Shown here: positions 38,093-46,571 of the stretch, piece after piece | Layout: every line of letters begins with the position of its first letter | Numbering within the stretch: the first letter of the stretch is position 1 | From: Hymenobacter jeongseonensis | GTDB lineage: Bacteria > Bacteroidota > Bacteroidia > Cytophagales > Hymenobacteraceae | Length of the DNA stretch: 64,000 nucleotides | Assembly (NCBI RefSeq): GCF_015694725.1 | Contig: NZ_JADQDQ010000005.1 | Coordinates: 186,001-250,000, forward strand | Direction: 5' to 3' | The notes under the pieces: generated by a model | Database searches by the model: none | What the model was told of the DNA's origin: nothing | The model's input: the letters and a program-made list of their open reading frames with translations, nothing else | Translations under genes and position numbers: made by a program

Positions 38093-39586
38093 TTACCTTT
38101 CAATGAGGCCATCTGCCACCTTCCGGTCATTGCCCAGCCGCGGCACCTTGTTCTGCCCGCCCAGCTTGCCCAGGCTTTTCATGTAGCGCTGGAAAGCGCC
38201 GACTGGCAGTGGCGTGAGGTGTAGCGGCACGAGGATATTGCCCTTGCGGAGGTCATCGTAGTAGCTGTTGCGGCGGCGCAAAGCGGTATCCAGCGCGGCA
38301 GTAAAAGCGGCGGAATCCTGCGGCGAGCGGGCAAACTCCACTAGCCACTCGTGGCACGAGGGCGTGGCGGGGTCGTCGCTCACCAGCGGGGCCACGGTAA
38401 ATTCGGTGACTTCGACTTCCGGAAATTGGCCCATTGTTTCGCGTAGCGCCTGCTCCACCTCCTCGCCGATGACGTGCTCACCGAAAGCCGAGAGGAAGTG
38501 CTTGATGCGGCCCGTGACCACCACACGATGCGGCGCCAGGCTCACGAAGCGCACGGTGTCGCCAAGGGAATACCCCCACAAGCCCGCATTGGAAGTTAGG
38601 ACCACGGCGTACTGCTGGTCCAGTTCCACATCAGCGATGGTGAGGCGGGGCGCGTTGGGCTCAAAGAACCGCTCGGCAGGCACGAATTCGAAGAAGATGC
38701 CGCTGTTAAGCAGCAGCAGCAGGCCGGGATTGCCGGGCTCGTCCTGGAAAGCCAAAAAGCCTTCGGAAGCCGGAAATAGCTCGATGCTGTGCACGGGCCG
38801 GCCGATGCTTTCGAATAGCTTGGCGCGATAGGGCTCGAAGTTGACGCCGCCGTACACGAACAGATTAAAATCGGGAAAAATGTCCTTGATGGGCCGGCCG
38901 GTGCGGGCCGTAAGGCGGTCGAAATACATCTGCACCCAGGGCGGAATACCCGAAATGAGCGTCATCTTTTCGCCCAGCGTTTCGTCCACGATGCGTTCGA
39001 GCTTGGTTTCCCAGTCTTCGATGACGTTGGTGGCGTAGCTGGGCAGCTGGTTGCGGCGCAGGTAGGCGGGCACGTGATGGTTGGCAATGCCCGAGAGGCG
39101 TCCGGTGCGGATGCCGTGGTAGATTTCCAGCTCGGGCGAGCCGGACAGGAATATCAGCTTGCCATCGAGAAACTGACTGCGGCCGGTGCGATAGATGTAG
39201 TAAAGCAACGCATCGCGCGCACCGTCGATGTGGTTGGGGATGCTGGCCCGCGTGATGGGGATGTATTTGGTCCCGGAAGTAGTGCCGCTGGTTTTGGCCA
39301 AGTACAGCGGGTGACCGGGCCAGAGCACGTTGGCCTCGCCGGCTTGGGTGCGGTCGAAGTAGGGCTTGAGGGCTTCGTAGTCGCGCACCGGCACCTGGCG
39401 GGCCAGGTCGGCGGGCGTGCGCACGCGGCCCAAATCGTGGGCACGGCCAAACGCGGTACTGGCCGCCGCCGCCGTGAGTTGCCGGAGCAGCTCCAATTGC
39501 GTGGTTTCGGGGCGCAGCTGCCAGCGCTGGTAACGCCGGGCGATGTACCGGGCCAGCGGCCGGCTGAGCGCAGATTTCAGTCCCAT
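38093..39586 (-). CDS. GH3 auxin-responsive promoter family protein (acyl-adenylating)
   Basis: 497 residues, full length for bacterial GH3 proteins. Adenylation motifs are recognisable: A3-like TSGTTSGTKYIPIT, then FVYGGVNFEPY and NAGLWGYSLGDTVRF. In plants GH3 enzymes conjugate amino acids to acyl acids. The role of bacterial members is largely unknown, and membership in the firefly-luciferase superfamily is the safe statement. It is the only gene on its strand here. The GreA-like gene follows after about 80 bases, so co-transcription is possible. Confidence 0.9.
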   Translation of the reverse strand: MGLKSALSRPLARYIARRYQRWQLRPETTQLELLRQLTAAAASTAFGRAHDLGRVRTPADLARQVPVRDYEALKPYFDRTQAGEANVLWPGHPLYLAKTSGTTSGTKYIPITRASIPNHIDGARDALLYYIYRTGRSQFLDGKLIFLSGSPELEIYHGIRTGRLSGIANHHVPAYLRRNQLPSYATNVIEDWETKLERIVDETLGEKMTLISGIPPWVQMYFDRLTARTGRPIKDIFPDFNLFVYGGVNFEPYRAKLFESIGRPVHSIELFPASEGFLAFQDEPGNPGLLLLLNSGIFFEFVPAERFFEPNAPRLTIADVELDQQYAVVLTSNAGLWGYSLGDTVRFVSLAPHRVVVTGRIKHFLSAFGEHVIGEEVEQALRETMGQFPEVEVTEFTVAPLVSDDPATPSCHEWLVEFARSPQDSAAFTAALDTALRRRNSYYDDLRKGNILVPLHLTPLPVGAFQRYMKSLGKLGGQNKVPRLGNDRKVADGLIER

Positions 39587-39729
39587 AATCCGAGGAAAAA
39601 AGCCATTCTGGCGGCTGCGAAGGTACGTTGGACCCGCTCAGTGCAACAGCGCTTTCACAACCCAGCTACCTTGCCGCCGTTAGCACCATTTCACATCCTC
39701 AACACGAACTCACCAATCACCACATCATC

Positions 39730-40164
39730 ATGGCAGACCACAAAGGAACCGCCGCCTGGACCGGCGATATCAAAGGCAGCGGCACGCTCAGCACCGAAAG
39801 CGGCGCGCTGAACGCCCCCTATTCCGTTGGCAGCCGCTTTGAAGGCAAAGCCGGCACCAACCCCGAAGAACTCATTGGCGCGGCCCACGCCGGTTGCTAC
39901 ACCATGTACCTGACCAGCGTGCTCACCAAGCACGGCCACCAGGTCGAGAGCATCACCACCACCTCCACCGTCACGATGAATCCCAACAACGGCCATCCCG
40001 TTATCGAGCACATCCACGTGAGCACCGAAGGGCACGTGAGCGGCGGCAACATTACGGCCGAAGATTTCCAGCAGCACGCCGAAGACGCCAAGGCCAACTG
40101 CCCGGTTTCGAAAGCCCTGGGCGCCGTGCCCAAAATGACGCTGGAAGCGAAGTTTGTTGGGTAG
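39730..40164 (+). CDS. osmC: OsmC-family peroxiredoxin
   Basis: 144 residues from ATG 39730 (MADHKGTAAWTGDIKGSG); the frame is open from 39628 but homologues begin at MADHK. The two redox cysteines are Cys56 in AAHAGCYTM and Cys124 in KANCPVSKAL, with the spacing of OsmC. It reduces organic hydroperoxides in the cytoplasm using thiol or dihydrolipoyl donors. The ALNAPYSVGSRFEGKAGTNPEELIGAA block favours OsmC over Ohr. Monocistronic. Confidence 0.94.
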   Translation: MADHKGTAAWTGDIKGSGTLSTESGALNAPYSVGSRFEGKAGTNPEELIGAAHAGCYTMYLTSVLTKHGHQVESITTTSTVTMNPNNGHPVIEHIHVSTEGHVSGGNITAEDFQQHAEDAKANCPVSKALGAVPKMTLEAKFVG

Positions 40165-40191
40165 TTTTTGCTACGAACGCATTTATATAGA

Positions 40192-40285
40192 ACGTCATGC
40201 TGAGCTTGCCGAAGCATCTCTACCGGGCAACTAATTAATTTTAGTACCGCGGTGGCGTTGCCTCGACTCCGCTTCGCATGACGTT
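40192..40285. repeat. Degraded REP-like pair, family A (copy 2)
   Basis: The left arm (40192-40224) is a good family A arm; the right arm keeps only CTTCGCATGACGTTTT (40272-40285 region) and has diverged elsewhere. It fills most of the osmC to PH-domain gap. Confidence 0.65.
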
Positions 40286-40342
40286 TTTAGTATTCCAACT
40301 CGGCATTATTGGCTGATGCAACGCCGTTTCTGCTTTCCGCAC

Positions 40343-40350
40343 TAAATTTG
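40343..40350 (+). promoter_or_regulatory. Candidate -7 box before the PH-like gene
   Basis: TAAATTTG, exact TAnnTTTG, ending four bases before the ATG at 40355, which implies a leaderless message if used. Confidence 0.35.
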
Positions 40351-40354
40351 CCCC

Positions 40355-40852
40355 ATGCCCACTGGTACCACTCGCATTCGCCTGCGCCCCGCTAATACTT
40401 CCCGCATCCCTTTTTGGGGCCAATTAGCCATCGGCGGCTTCTGGCTTGCCTATGTTTTGTTCTCGATGTGGGGCGATAACAACGCCAGCGACTATCACTT
40501 CCTGCACTGGGTATTTCTGGTGTTCACCTTCGTGTATATCGGGTACGTGCTGGTGCACAACGCGCCCATTTTTGGCACCCAGAGCTACCTCGAGTTCACG
40601 CCCGGCTACATCGTGCACAAAGCCGGCCTGTTCCGTCCCAAGCAAGTATTTGCCGCTGAAAAAATAGCCGCGCTGGAACTACGCCCCACCATGCTGCGCG
40701 TGCAGCAAAAAGACGGTGAAGTCTATGCCCTGAACCTTCGGGAAGTGAAAGGCCGAATGCGCAAAACGCGCTTCCGGGAGCAGGTGCGGCAATTTGCCAG
40801 CCAGCACAGCGTGCAGTTGGTTGAAACCAGCGCCCCCGCAGCTACCGCCTAG
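40355..40852 (+). CDS. Membrane protein with PH-like domain, hypothetical
   Basis: 165 residues. Two hydrophobic segments (about 25-42 and 52-70) lead into a soluble part beginning FGTQSYLEFTPGYIVHKAGLF, which resembles bacterial pleckstrin-homology-like domains found in small membrane proteins. The C-terminal portion is basic (REVKGRMRKTRFREQVRQF). No enzyme motif is visible. It stands alone between two REP-like elements. Confidence 0.75.
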   Translation: MPTGTTRIRLRPANTSRIPFWGQLAIGGFWLAYVLFSMWGDNNASDYHFLHWVFLVFTFVYIGYVLVHNAPIFGTQSYLEFTPGYIVHKAGLFRPKQVFAAEKIAALELRPTMLRVQQKDGEVYALNLREVKGRMRKTRFREQVRQFASQHSVQLVETSAPAATA

Positions 40853-40878
40853 CCTGCATCAACAGAACGGGGTAATAA

Positions 40879-40967
40879 AGACGCAATATTTTGCGTCCCG
40901 TCGTTGAACGGTGACCTAGCAGTACTAAGCTAACGGTACAGATGTCGAGACGCAAAATATTGCGTTT
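40879..40967. repeat. Inverted REP-like pair, family D
   Basis: Arms 40879-40897 and 40949-40967 are 19-bp inverted copies with one mismatch. Each arm is itself a near-palindrome (ACGCAATATTTTGCGT). It lies between the PH-like gene and the end of dnaA. Confidence 0.75.
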
Positions 40968-41005
40968 CTAACTCGTTCTCAACACCGTCGACCCTAGCTG
41001 CAAGT

Positions 41006-42559
41006 TTACTTCGCGAACTTCTTCCGCAGCTCGTCCACCTGCTCGCGGAATTTCTTGTCCGAATCCACCAAATCCGACACTGTTTGCACCGAGTGCATAA
41101 CGGTGGTATGGTCACGGCCACCGAAATGAAAACCGATGGTTTTCAGCGTGTGCGCGGTGTGGTGCTTGGCAAAGTACATGGCCACCTGGCGGGCTGTTAC
41201 TACCTCTTTTTTGCGGGTCTTGTCTTTCAGTAGTTCCACCGAGATGTTGAAATACGCGGCCACGGTCTTCTGAATGAAGTCCAGATTTACCTCAGCCTCC
41301 ACTTCTTCAATGATGTGGCGCAGAGCCTGCTTCACCATTTCCAAGTCGATGTCGCGGCGGCTCAAGCTGCTTTGGGCTACCAGCGAGGCAATGACGCCCT
41401 CCAGTTCGCGCACGTTGGTGTGCACCGAGTTGGCGAGGTAGTCCACCACATGGTCTGGCGGAATGTCGATGCCGTCCTGCTCCATTTTATTGCGGATGAT
41501 GGCCACCCGCGTCTCAAAATCGGGGCTTTGCACGTCGGCCGTCAGGCCCCACTTAAAGCGGTTTAGCAATCGGTCCTCCAAGCCCTGCAGGTCCTTGGGC
41601 GGCCGGTCGGAGGTCATCACTATCTGCTTGCCGGACTGGTGCAAGTGGTTGAAGATGTGAAAGAACATCTCCTGGGTCTTGCCCTTGTTAGCCAGAAACT
41701 GCACATCGTCCAGAATCAGAGCGTCGACTTGCAGATAGAAGTTAGCGAAGTCCTGCACCTGCGCGCGCTGCACGCTGTCGATAAACTGGTTCGTAAACTT
41801 CTCAGCCGACACATACAACACAAAGCGCTCCGGCGCCGTGGCCTTGATGTGGTTGCCGATGGCCTGCACGAGGTGCGTTTTGCCCAGGCCCACGCCACCG
41901 TACACCATCAGCGGGTTGAAGCTGGTGGTGCCGGGCTTGTTGGCCACGGCCAAGCCGGCCGAGCGGGCCAGGCGGTTGCAATCGCCTTCGATGTAATTGT
42001 CGAAGGTGTACGAGCCGTTCAGCTGCGACGGCACGAGGTTACCGTCCATCGGCCGGGCCGTGTCGAACGGGTTGCGCGGCGGCACCATCGTATCGGCCCC
42101 TTGGTTATTGATGCCAAAGTTGCCGCGGGGCGTGGTGCGCACCGCGCCCGAATTCACGTAGCGGGCCGAAGCCGCCCGCGCACTGCCCGCCAGCGGGTTG
42201 CCCATGGGCTGCAGCGGCGCTTGCGGCGCATCGCGCGGGTCGGGCGCGGCGGCTTTGCGGGGCGGGGGCAGGTGCAGGGCGCGCGGCGGCGTCTGCTCGT
42301 TGCCTTGGTCCACTACCACGCTGTATTCGAGGCGGCCATCGGGCCCCAGCTCCTGGAACAGGGCGCGGCGCAGCTCGTCCACGTAGTGTTCCTCCAGCCA
42401 GTCGTAGAAATAGGCGCTGGGTACCTGAATGGTCAGCACGTTGCCCTTCAGCTCAACCGGAACAATCGGCTGAAACCACGTCCTGAAACTCTGCTCCCCG
42501 ATTTCCGCCGAGATGCTGCGTAAACAGCCAGCCCAAACCGTGCGAAAATCTTTGAGCAT
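41006..42559 (-). CDS. dnaA: Chromosomal replication initiator DnaA
   Basis: 517 residues. Domain I about 1-85, a long proline/alanine-rich linker about 90-180, AAA+ domain with Walker A GGVGLGKTHL at 221-230, Walker B LILDDVQFL and sensor 2, and domain IV with the DNA-contact signature VAMYFAKHHTAHTLKTIG and GGRDHTTVMHSV. It opens the replication origin. No dnaN, recF or gyrB is adjacent, and no cluster of DnaA boxes is visible; only one near-match (TGTGGAAAA at 42659-42667) lies upstream, so oriC is probably elsewhere. A 16-bp perfect palindrome, CCGGACTCGAGTCCGG, lies at 42578-42593 just before the start and may be an operator. Confidence 0.97.
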   Translation of the reverse strand: MLKDFRTVWAGCLRSISAEIGEQSFRTWFQPIVPVELKGNVLTIQVPSAYFYDWLEEHYVDELRRALFQELGPDGRLEYSVVVDQGNEQTPPRALHLPPPRKAAAPDPRDAPQAPLQPMGNPLAGSARAASARYVNSGAVRTTPRGNFGINNQGADTMVPPRNPFDTARPMDGNLVPSQLNGSYTFDNYIEGDCNRLARSAGLAVANKPGTTSFNPLMVYGGVGLGKTHLVQAIGNHIKATAPERFVLYVSAEKFTNQFIDSVQRAQVQDFANFYLQVDALILDDVQFLANKGKTQEMFFHIFNHLHQSGKQIVMTSDRPPKDLQGLEDRLLNRFKWGLTADVQSPDFETRVAIIRNKMEQDGIDIPPDHVVDYLANSVHTNVRELEGVIASLVAQSSLSRRDIDLEMVKQALRHIIEEVEAEVNLDFIQKTVAAYFNISVELLKDKTRKKEVVTARQVAMYFAKHHTAHTLKTIGFHFGGRDHTTVMHSVQTVSDLVDSDKKFREQVDELRKKFAK

Positions 42560-42577
42560 GAGTTATTTGAACGGTAA

Positions 42578-42593
42578 CCGGACTCGAGTCCGG
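42578..42593. promoter_or_regulatory. 16-bp perfect palindrome upstream of dnaA
   Basis: CCGGACTCGAGTCCGG, beginning 18 bases before the dnaA ATG on the minus strand. It could be a repressor site, a 5' leader hairpin, or chance. It shares GGACTC/GAGTCC with the family B repeat unit. Confidence 0.4.
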
Positions 42594-42711
42594 GGCAAAA
42601 AGAGTGATAAAACCAGCGGGCACGCGGCCGCCGGTTTTTATTAGAGGGGGACAAAATTGTGGAAAACTCTGCACTTAAAAAAGCCGAAATCAGCTTGTTT
42701 TTGTCGTGCTT

Positions 42712-43653
42712 TTAACAGGCTGCACGAACCGGCACTACTGAGGCACTTGCCAAACCGGCCCGCTTCGTTTTCGGCGAAAATTCATAATCCAGCCGTCCCA
42801 GGTTTATGCCGGACCAGCCCACTTGGTTTATCAGGGTGGGGCGGCCATCGGGACTGGCAATGGGTTCGGGCGCGTCCATGAACGTGTGGGTATGTCCGCC
42901 TAGTATCAGGTCGATGCCCGAAACCTGGGCCGCCAGCTTACGGTCATCAATTTTCGCGCTTTCGTACTTGTAGCCGAGGTGCGAGAGGCAAATAACCAGG
43001 TCACATTTCTCGGCACCGCGGAGCTGAGCAGCAGTTTCCTTGGCTTTAGCCACGGGGTCGAGGTATTGGGTCGCGCCAAAATTCTTGTCGCCCACCAGCC
43101 CGGCGAGTTGAATGCCCAGGCCAAACACCCCGATGCGGATGCCCTGCTTTTCGAACACTTTATAAGGCGCAAAACGGCCCGCTAACGGCGTTTTCGAGAA
43201 GTCATAATTGGCGACGAGAAAAGGGAAGCTTGCGTTGGGCAGCTGGCGCAGCAGGCCGTCCAAACCATTGTCAAAATCGTGGTTGCCGAGCGTGCTGGCA
43301 TCGTATTTCATTTCGCTCATGAGCTTGTATTCCAGCTCGCCGCCGAAGAAGTTGAAGTACGGCGTGCCTTGGAAAATGTCGCCCGAATCAAGCAGCAGGA
43401 CGTTGGCCTCCTTGCTGCGGATGTCTTTGATGAGGGCCGCGCGCCGCGCCATGCCGCCCAGCCCGGCCCACTGCCCGCCGTTGTCGGGGAAGGGCTCGAT
43501 GCGGGAGTGCATGTCGTTGGTGTGCAGGATGGTGAGCTTGATGGGCGCTTTGGCGCTGGCGGCAGCCTCGGCGGAGTTGGCCAGGCCACCCAGCACGGTG
43601 AGGCCGGCGGTGCCGAGCAAGGATTGACGGAGAAAATCGCGGCGAGTAGTCAT
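42712..43653 (-). CDS. 5'-nucleotidase-type metallophosphoesterase domain protein, exported
   Basis: 313 residues. A twin-arginine-like signal (TTRRDFLRQSLLGTAG) suggests Tat export. The calcineurin-like metal sites are intact: LHTNDMHSRIEP, DSGDIFQG, LGNHDFDNG, and LGGHTHTF. This corresponds to the N-terminal catalytic half of UshA-type 5'-nucleotidases, which remove phosphate from nucleotides or UDP-sugars in the periplasm. The C-terminal substrate-binding half is not in this protein but is encoded by the gene upstream, so the two probably work as a complex. Confidence 0.9.
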   Translation of the reverse strand: MTTRRDFLRQSLLGTAGLTVLGGLANSAEAAASAKAPIKLTILHTNDMHSRIEPFPDNGGQWAGLGGMARRAALIKDIRSKEANVLLLDSGDIFQGTPYFNFFGGELEYKLMSEMKYDASTLGNHDFDNGLDGLLRQLPNASFPFLVANYDFSKTPLAGRFAPYKVFEKQGIRIGVFGLGIQLAGLVGDKNFGATQYLDPVAKAKETAAQLRGAEKCDLVICLSHLGYKYESAKIDDRKLAAQVSGIDLILGGHTHTFMDAPEPIASPDGRPTLINQVGWSGINLGRLDYEFSPKTKRAGLASASVVPVRAAC

Positions 43654-43682
43654 CGAGATAATTGAAAGGAGGGTCCTGCGCG

Positions 43683-44447
43683 TTATTGTTTCACCCGGCC
43701 TTCGACCTTGGCGGTCACGGGCTGGCCGGCCTTGGTGAGGCTGCGGACATGGTCGGCAATGGCGTTGCGGAGCAGCACGTTGGTGTGGCGGGGCTCGATG
43801 GCCTTGAAAAACGTCATGTTGTCGCCGCCCGAGGCCAGGTAATCGGAAATGGCAATGGGCCAGGTTCGGTTCTGGTTGGGGTCGAAGGGCTGGTTGCCGA
43901 TGCGGATATCCTTGGGCAAACCGTCGAAAGTCACCGCGTAAGTAGCGCCGGAAACGGCCATTTTAATGCGGGCCGCAAACTCGAACAGCTGCTGCACCAC
44001 CGGGCCGGGTGCGTCGAGCACCACCAATTCATTTTCAAACGGCATCAACTCAAACACGGAGCCCAGCGTGACCGGGCCGGCGGCGAGGCCGGCGCGCAGG
44101 CCGCCGTTGGTCATCACGCCCAGCGGCACGGTTTCGCCCAGCACCTGGCTGGCGCGGACACGCTGCAAGTCGGCCACGAAATTGGCCAATGGCGACTCGC
44201 CCGGGGTTTTCACTAACGCCACGGGCGCCGTGCCCAGCACCTCCTGCATTTGGGAAGTAACCTTGTCGTGGTAGGGCGCGATGATGGCCGCCACGGCGGG
44301 GTCCTCGGCCTGGGTTTTGCCAATAGGCTGGCTGGTGGCGGGCGCAAAACGCGCCGTGGGAGCGTAGGCCGCTCGCTGGCAACTCGTGGCAACGGCCACT
44401 ACAACCAGCACCGAGGCTAAAGTAGTGCGAAAGGATTTTTGCAACAT
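43683..44447 (-). CDS. 5'-nucleotidase C-terminal domain lipoprotein
   Basis: 254 residues, with a lipoprotein signal and Cys23 in VATSC. The rest is the UshA C-terminal substrate-binding domain: ESPLANFVADLQR, MTNGGLRAGL, VFELMPFENELVVLD, and SDYLASGGDNMTF. It lacks a phosphoesterase domain. Its stop lies 29 bases before the start of the metallophosphoesterase gene on the same strand, so the pair is a split, order-reversed UshA. An exact -7 box lies 32 bases upstream. Confidence 0.9.
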   Translation of the reverse strand: MLQKSFRTTLASVLVVVAVATSCQRAAYAPTARFAPATSQPIGKTQAEDPAVAAIIAPYHDKVTSQMQEVLGTAPVALVKTPGESPLANFVADLQRVRASQVLGETVPLGVMTNGGLRAGLAAGPVTLGSVFELMPFENELVVLDAPGPVVQQLFEFAARIKMAVSGATYAVTFDGLPKDIRIGNQPFDPNQNRTWPIAISDYLASGGDNMTFFKAIEPRHTNVLLRNAIADHVRSLTKAGQPVTAKVEGRVKQ

Positions 44448-44478
44448 GAAAGCAGGAAGCGCTTGGTTTAATTTTTTA

Positions 44479-44486
44479 CAAAGCTA
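44479..44486 (-). promoter_or_regulatory. Candidate -7 box of the split 5'-nucleotidase operon
   Basis: TAGCTTTG on the minus strand, exact TAnnTTTG. A near-copy in opposite orientation (TAGCCTTTG, 44591-44599) faces mutA, giving the divergent region a partly symmetric layout. Confidence 0.45.
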
Positions 44487-44631
44487 CGCCGTGTAGCGGG
44501 CGTGCCGGGTCTTCAGGTGCCGGCCCGGAGCCAGCTTCGATACGCACGCGGTATCTTTCGGCCTATTTTCAGTGGCGCCGGCCCCAAGCGTAGCCTTTGT
44601 AAATTCTGCCAAGAAACAGTCCATCTCCACT

Positions 44632-46413
44632 ATGTCCGATACCCCGGTTGCCACGCCCGTTTCCTTTGCTGAGTTCCCGGCCGTGACCACTGCCGAATGG
44701 CAAGCCCGCCTGACCCGCGACCTGAAAGGCCAGGACCCGGCCACGCTGCGCTGGCCCTTGTCCGATGGCTTTAGCGTGGAGCCCTTTTACCACCGCGAGG
44801 CGTTGGCGGCACTGGGCGGCCCGCCAGCGCCCCTGCCCCACCCGCAGGCGCCGTGGCTGAACATGCCCACGTTCTCGGTACCGGCCGGCGACGGCCGAGC
44901 TGCCATTGACCAAGCCGCTGCTGCCCTTGCCACCGGTGCCGATGGCGTCCATTTTATCCTGACCGACGCCAGCACTTTTGCTGTGCATCACCTGGCCGAG
45001 CAACTGCCGCTGGCCGACACCTACATCGGCTACACCCTGGTGGCAGACCCGGACGTTCTGCTGGCCCAGCTGCTGGACGCGGCGCCCGGCACGGCCCTCC
45101 GCGGCTTTTTGCGTTTCGCGCCCGGCCCCGTGCCCGAGGGCGCGGAGCTGGCCGACTACCGCACGGCGCTGCGCCGCTGCGTGAGCCTGACCACTGGCAT
45201 GCCCAATTTCCAGGCATTGGCCGTCAATGGCGCTTTTTTCGGCAATCGCGGGGCAACGGCCACGCAGCAAATTGCCTTCAGCCTCAATACCGCGGCGACC
45301 TTGCTGGCGGAGCTGCCCAACGACGAAATCAGCGCGGCGCAGGTGGCGGCGGCCATGCATGTGCACATGGTCATCACGCCCAGCTACTTTCCCGAAATGG
45401 CCAAGCTGCGCGCCCTGCGGCGGCTGTGGGCCACCTTGCTGCATGCCTTTGGCCTGCCTGCGAAGCTCAACCAGCGCCTGCGTATTCACGCCGCTACGGC
45501 TTCCTGGACGCAAACAACCCTGGACCCACACACCAACCTGCTGCGCCACACCACCGAAGCCATGAGCGCCGTGCTCGGCGGCGCCGATTCTTTATCGGTA
45601 GCGCCGTTCGACAGCTTGTTTGCTGAAGCCAACGACTTTTCGGGCCGGCTGGCGCGCAACCTCTCGGTGCTGCTGCGCGAAGAGTCGGGCCTGGGCCGGG
45701 TGCAGGACCCCGCGGCGGGGTCCTATTACCTCGAAACCCTGACCGACCTGCTGGCCCAGGAAGCCTGGGTGCTGTTTCAGCGCATGGAAGAAGCCGGGGG
45801 CATGCCCAAGGTTCGGGCGCAGGCCTTGGAAGAAATCAAGGAAATGGCCACCGAAACGTTCCGGCGCATTGCCAGCGGCCAGCAAGTCATTGTGGGCACC
45901 AACCGCTTCCAGAACCGCGGCGAGCAGTTCAGCTTCCACCCCAAGAAACTGCTGCGCTCGGCCAACTTCGACGTGACGCGCGCCGCTTATCCCACCGAGG
46001 TGCTGCGGCTGGCCACGGCGTTGCACTTTGAGCGCCGCGAGAAAAAGAGCAAACGCGCGGCCGTGGTGCTGCTAGGCTCCAACACCAACCAAGTGATTTT
46101 GGACACCTTCCTCAACATGCTGCTGCCCCACGAACGGCCCGAAATGGCAGCTAGTCATCCGGAAGGCACGTTGTCGCTGCTGTATTCGTCGCCCGAAGAA
46201 GCCACGCTCATGTACGCGACGCCCGAGCAGTTCCAGCGCTTCGCCCGCTTCATCTACCAGATACCGACGGAGAAGCAGGTGTTCATCCCGCCCACCCTGC
46301 TCAGTTCCGACATGCCCACGCTACAGGAAGCGGTGCGGGTGTTCGGCTTTCAGGAAATGAAAGTGCAGGGCTACACCACCGAACAAGTGCTGGACCGCAT
46401 TCAAGGCCGGTAA
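44632..46413 (+). CDS. mutA: Methylmalonyl-CoA mutase small (beta) subunit
   Basis: 593 residues from ATG 44632 (MSDTPVATPVSFAEFPAVTT); homologues start here, not at the upstream 44572. It partners MutB in the heterodimer that interconverts succinyl-CoA and (R)-methylmalonyl-CoA. The TIM-barrel region is recognisable (MHVHMVITPSYFPEMAKLRALRRLW; DPAAGSYYLETLTDLLAQEAW). The C-terminal cobalamin-binding region lacks the DxHxxG motif, as expected for the non-catalytic subunit. mutB follows on the same strand after a 158-base gap holding an inverted repeat. Confidence 0.95.
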   Translation: MSDTPVATPVSFAEFPAVTTAEWQARLTRDLKGQDPATLRWPLSDGFSVEPFYHREALAALGGPPAPLPHPQAPWLNMPTFSVPAGDGRAAIDQAAAALATGADGVHFILTDASTFAVHHLAEQLPLADTYIGYTLVADPDVLLAQLLDAAPGTALRGFLRFAPGPVPEGAELADYRTALRRCVSLTTGMPNFQALAVNGAFFGNRGATATQQIAFSLNTAATLLAELPNDEISAAQVAAAMHVHMVITPSYFPEMAKLRALRRLWATLLHAFGLPAKLNQRLRIHAATASWTQTTLDPHTNLLRHTTEAMSAVLGGADSLSVAPFDSLFAEANDFSGRLARNLSVLLREESGLGRVQDPAAGSYYLETLTDLLAQEAWVLFQRMEEAGGMPKVRAQALEEIKEMATETFRRIASGQQVIVGTNRFQNRGEQFSFHPKKLLRSANFDVTRAAYPTEVLRLATALHFERREKKSKRAAVVLLGSNTNQVILDTFLNMLLPHERPEMAASHPEGTLSLLYSSPEEATLMYATPEQFQRFARFIYQIPTEKQVFIPPTLLSSDMPTLQEAVRVFGFQEMKVQGYTTEQVLDRIQGR

Positions 46414-46421
46414 CACTAATT

Positions 46422-46530
46422 GAACGTCATGCAGAGCTTGAACGTCATGCAGAGCGCAGCGAAGCATCTCGCTCGCAGGCAGTGATTAGTGGAAGCACGC
46501 GAGATGCTTCGCTGCGCTCTGCATGACCAT
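46422..46530. repeat. Inverted REP-like pair, family A (copy 3)
   Basis: Arms 46444-46472 and 46499-46527 are 29-bp perfect inverted copies. The outer end of the left arm is tandemly duplicated: GAACGTCATGCAGAGC occurs at 46422 and again at 46440. It sits between mutA and mutB, so a transcript of both would carry it. Confidence 0.9.
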
Positions 46531-46571
46531 TTTCTGCCTGACGTTCTTAATTGCACGCTGAAATCCCACCC

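Noticed and set aside
42655..42667. DnaA box / oriC next to dnaA
   Set aside because: Only one near-match (TGTGGAAAA) is present; no cluster, no AT-rich unwinding element of note.
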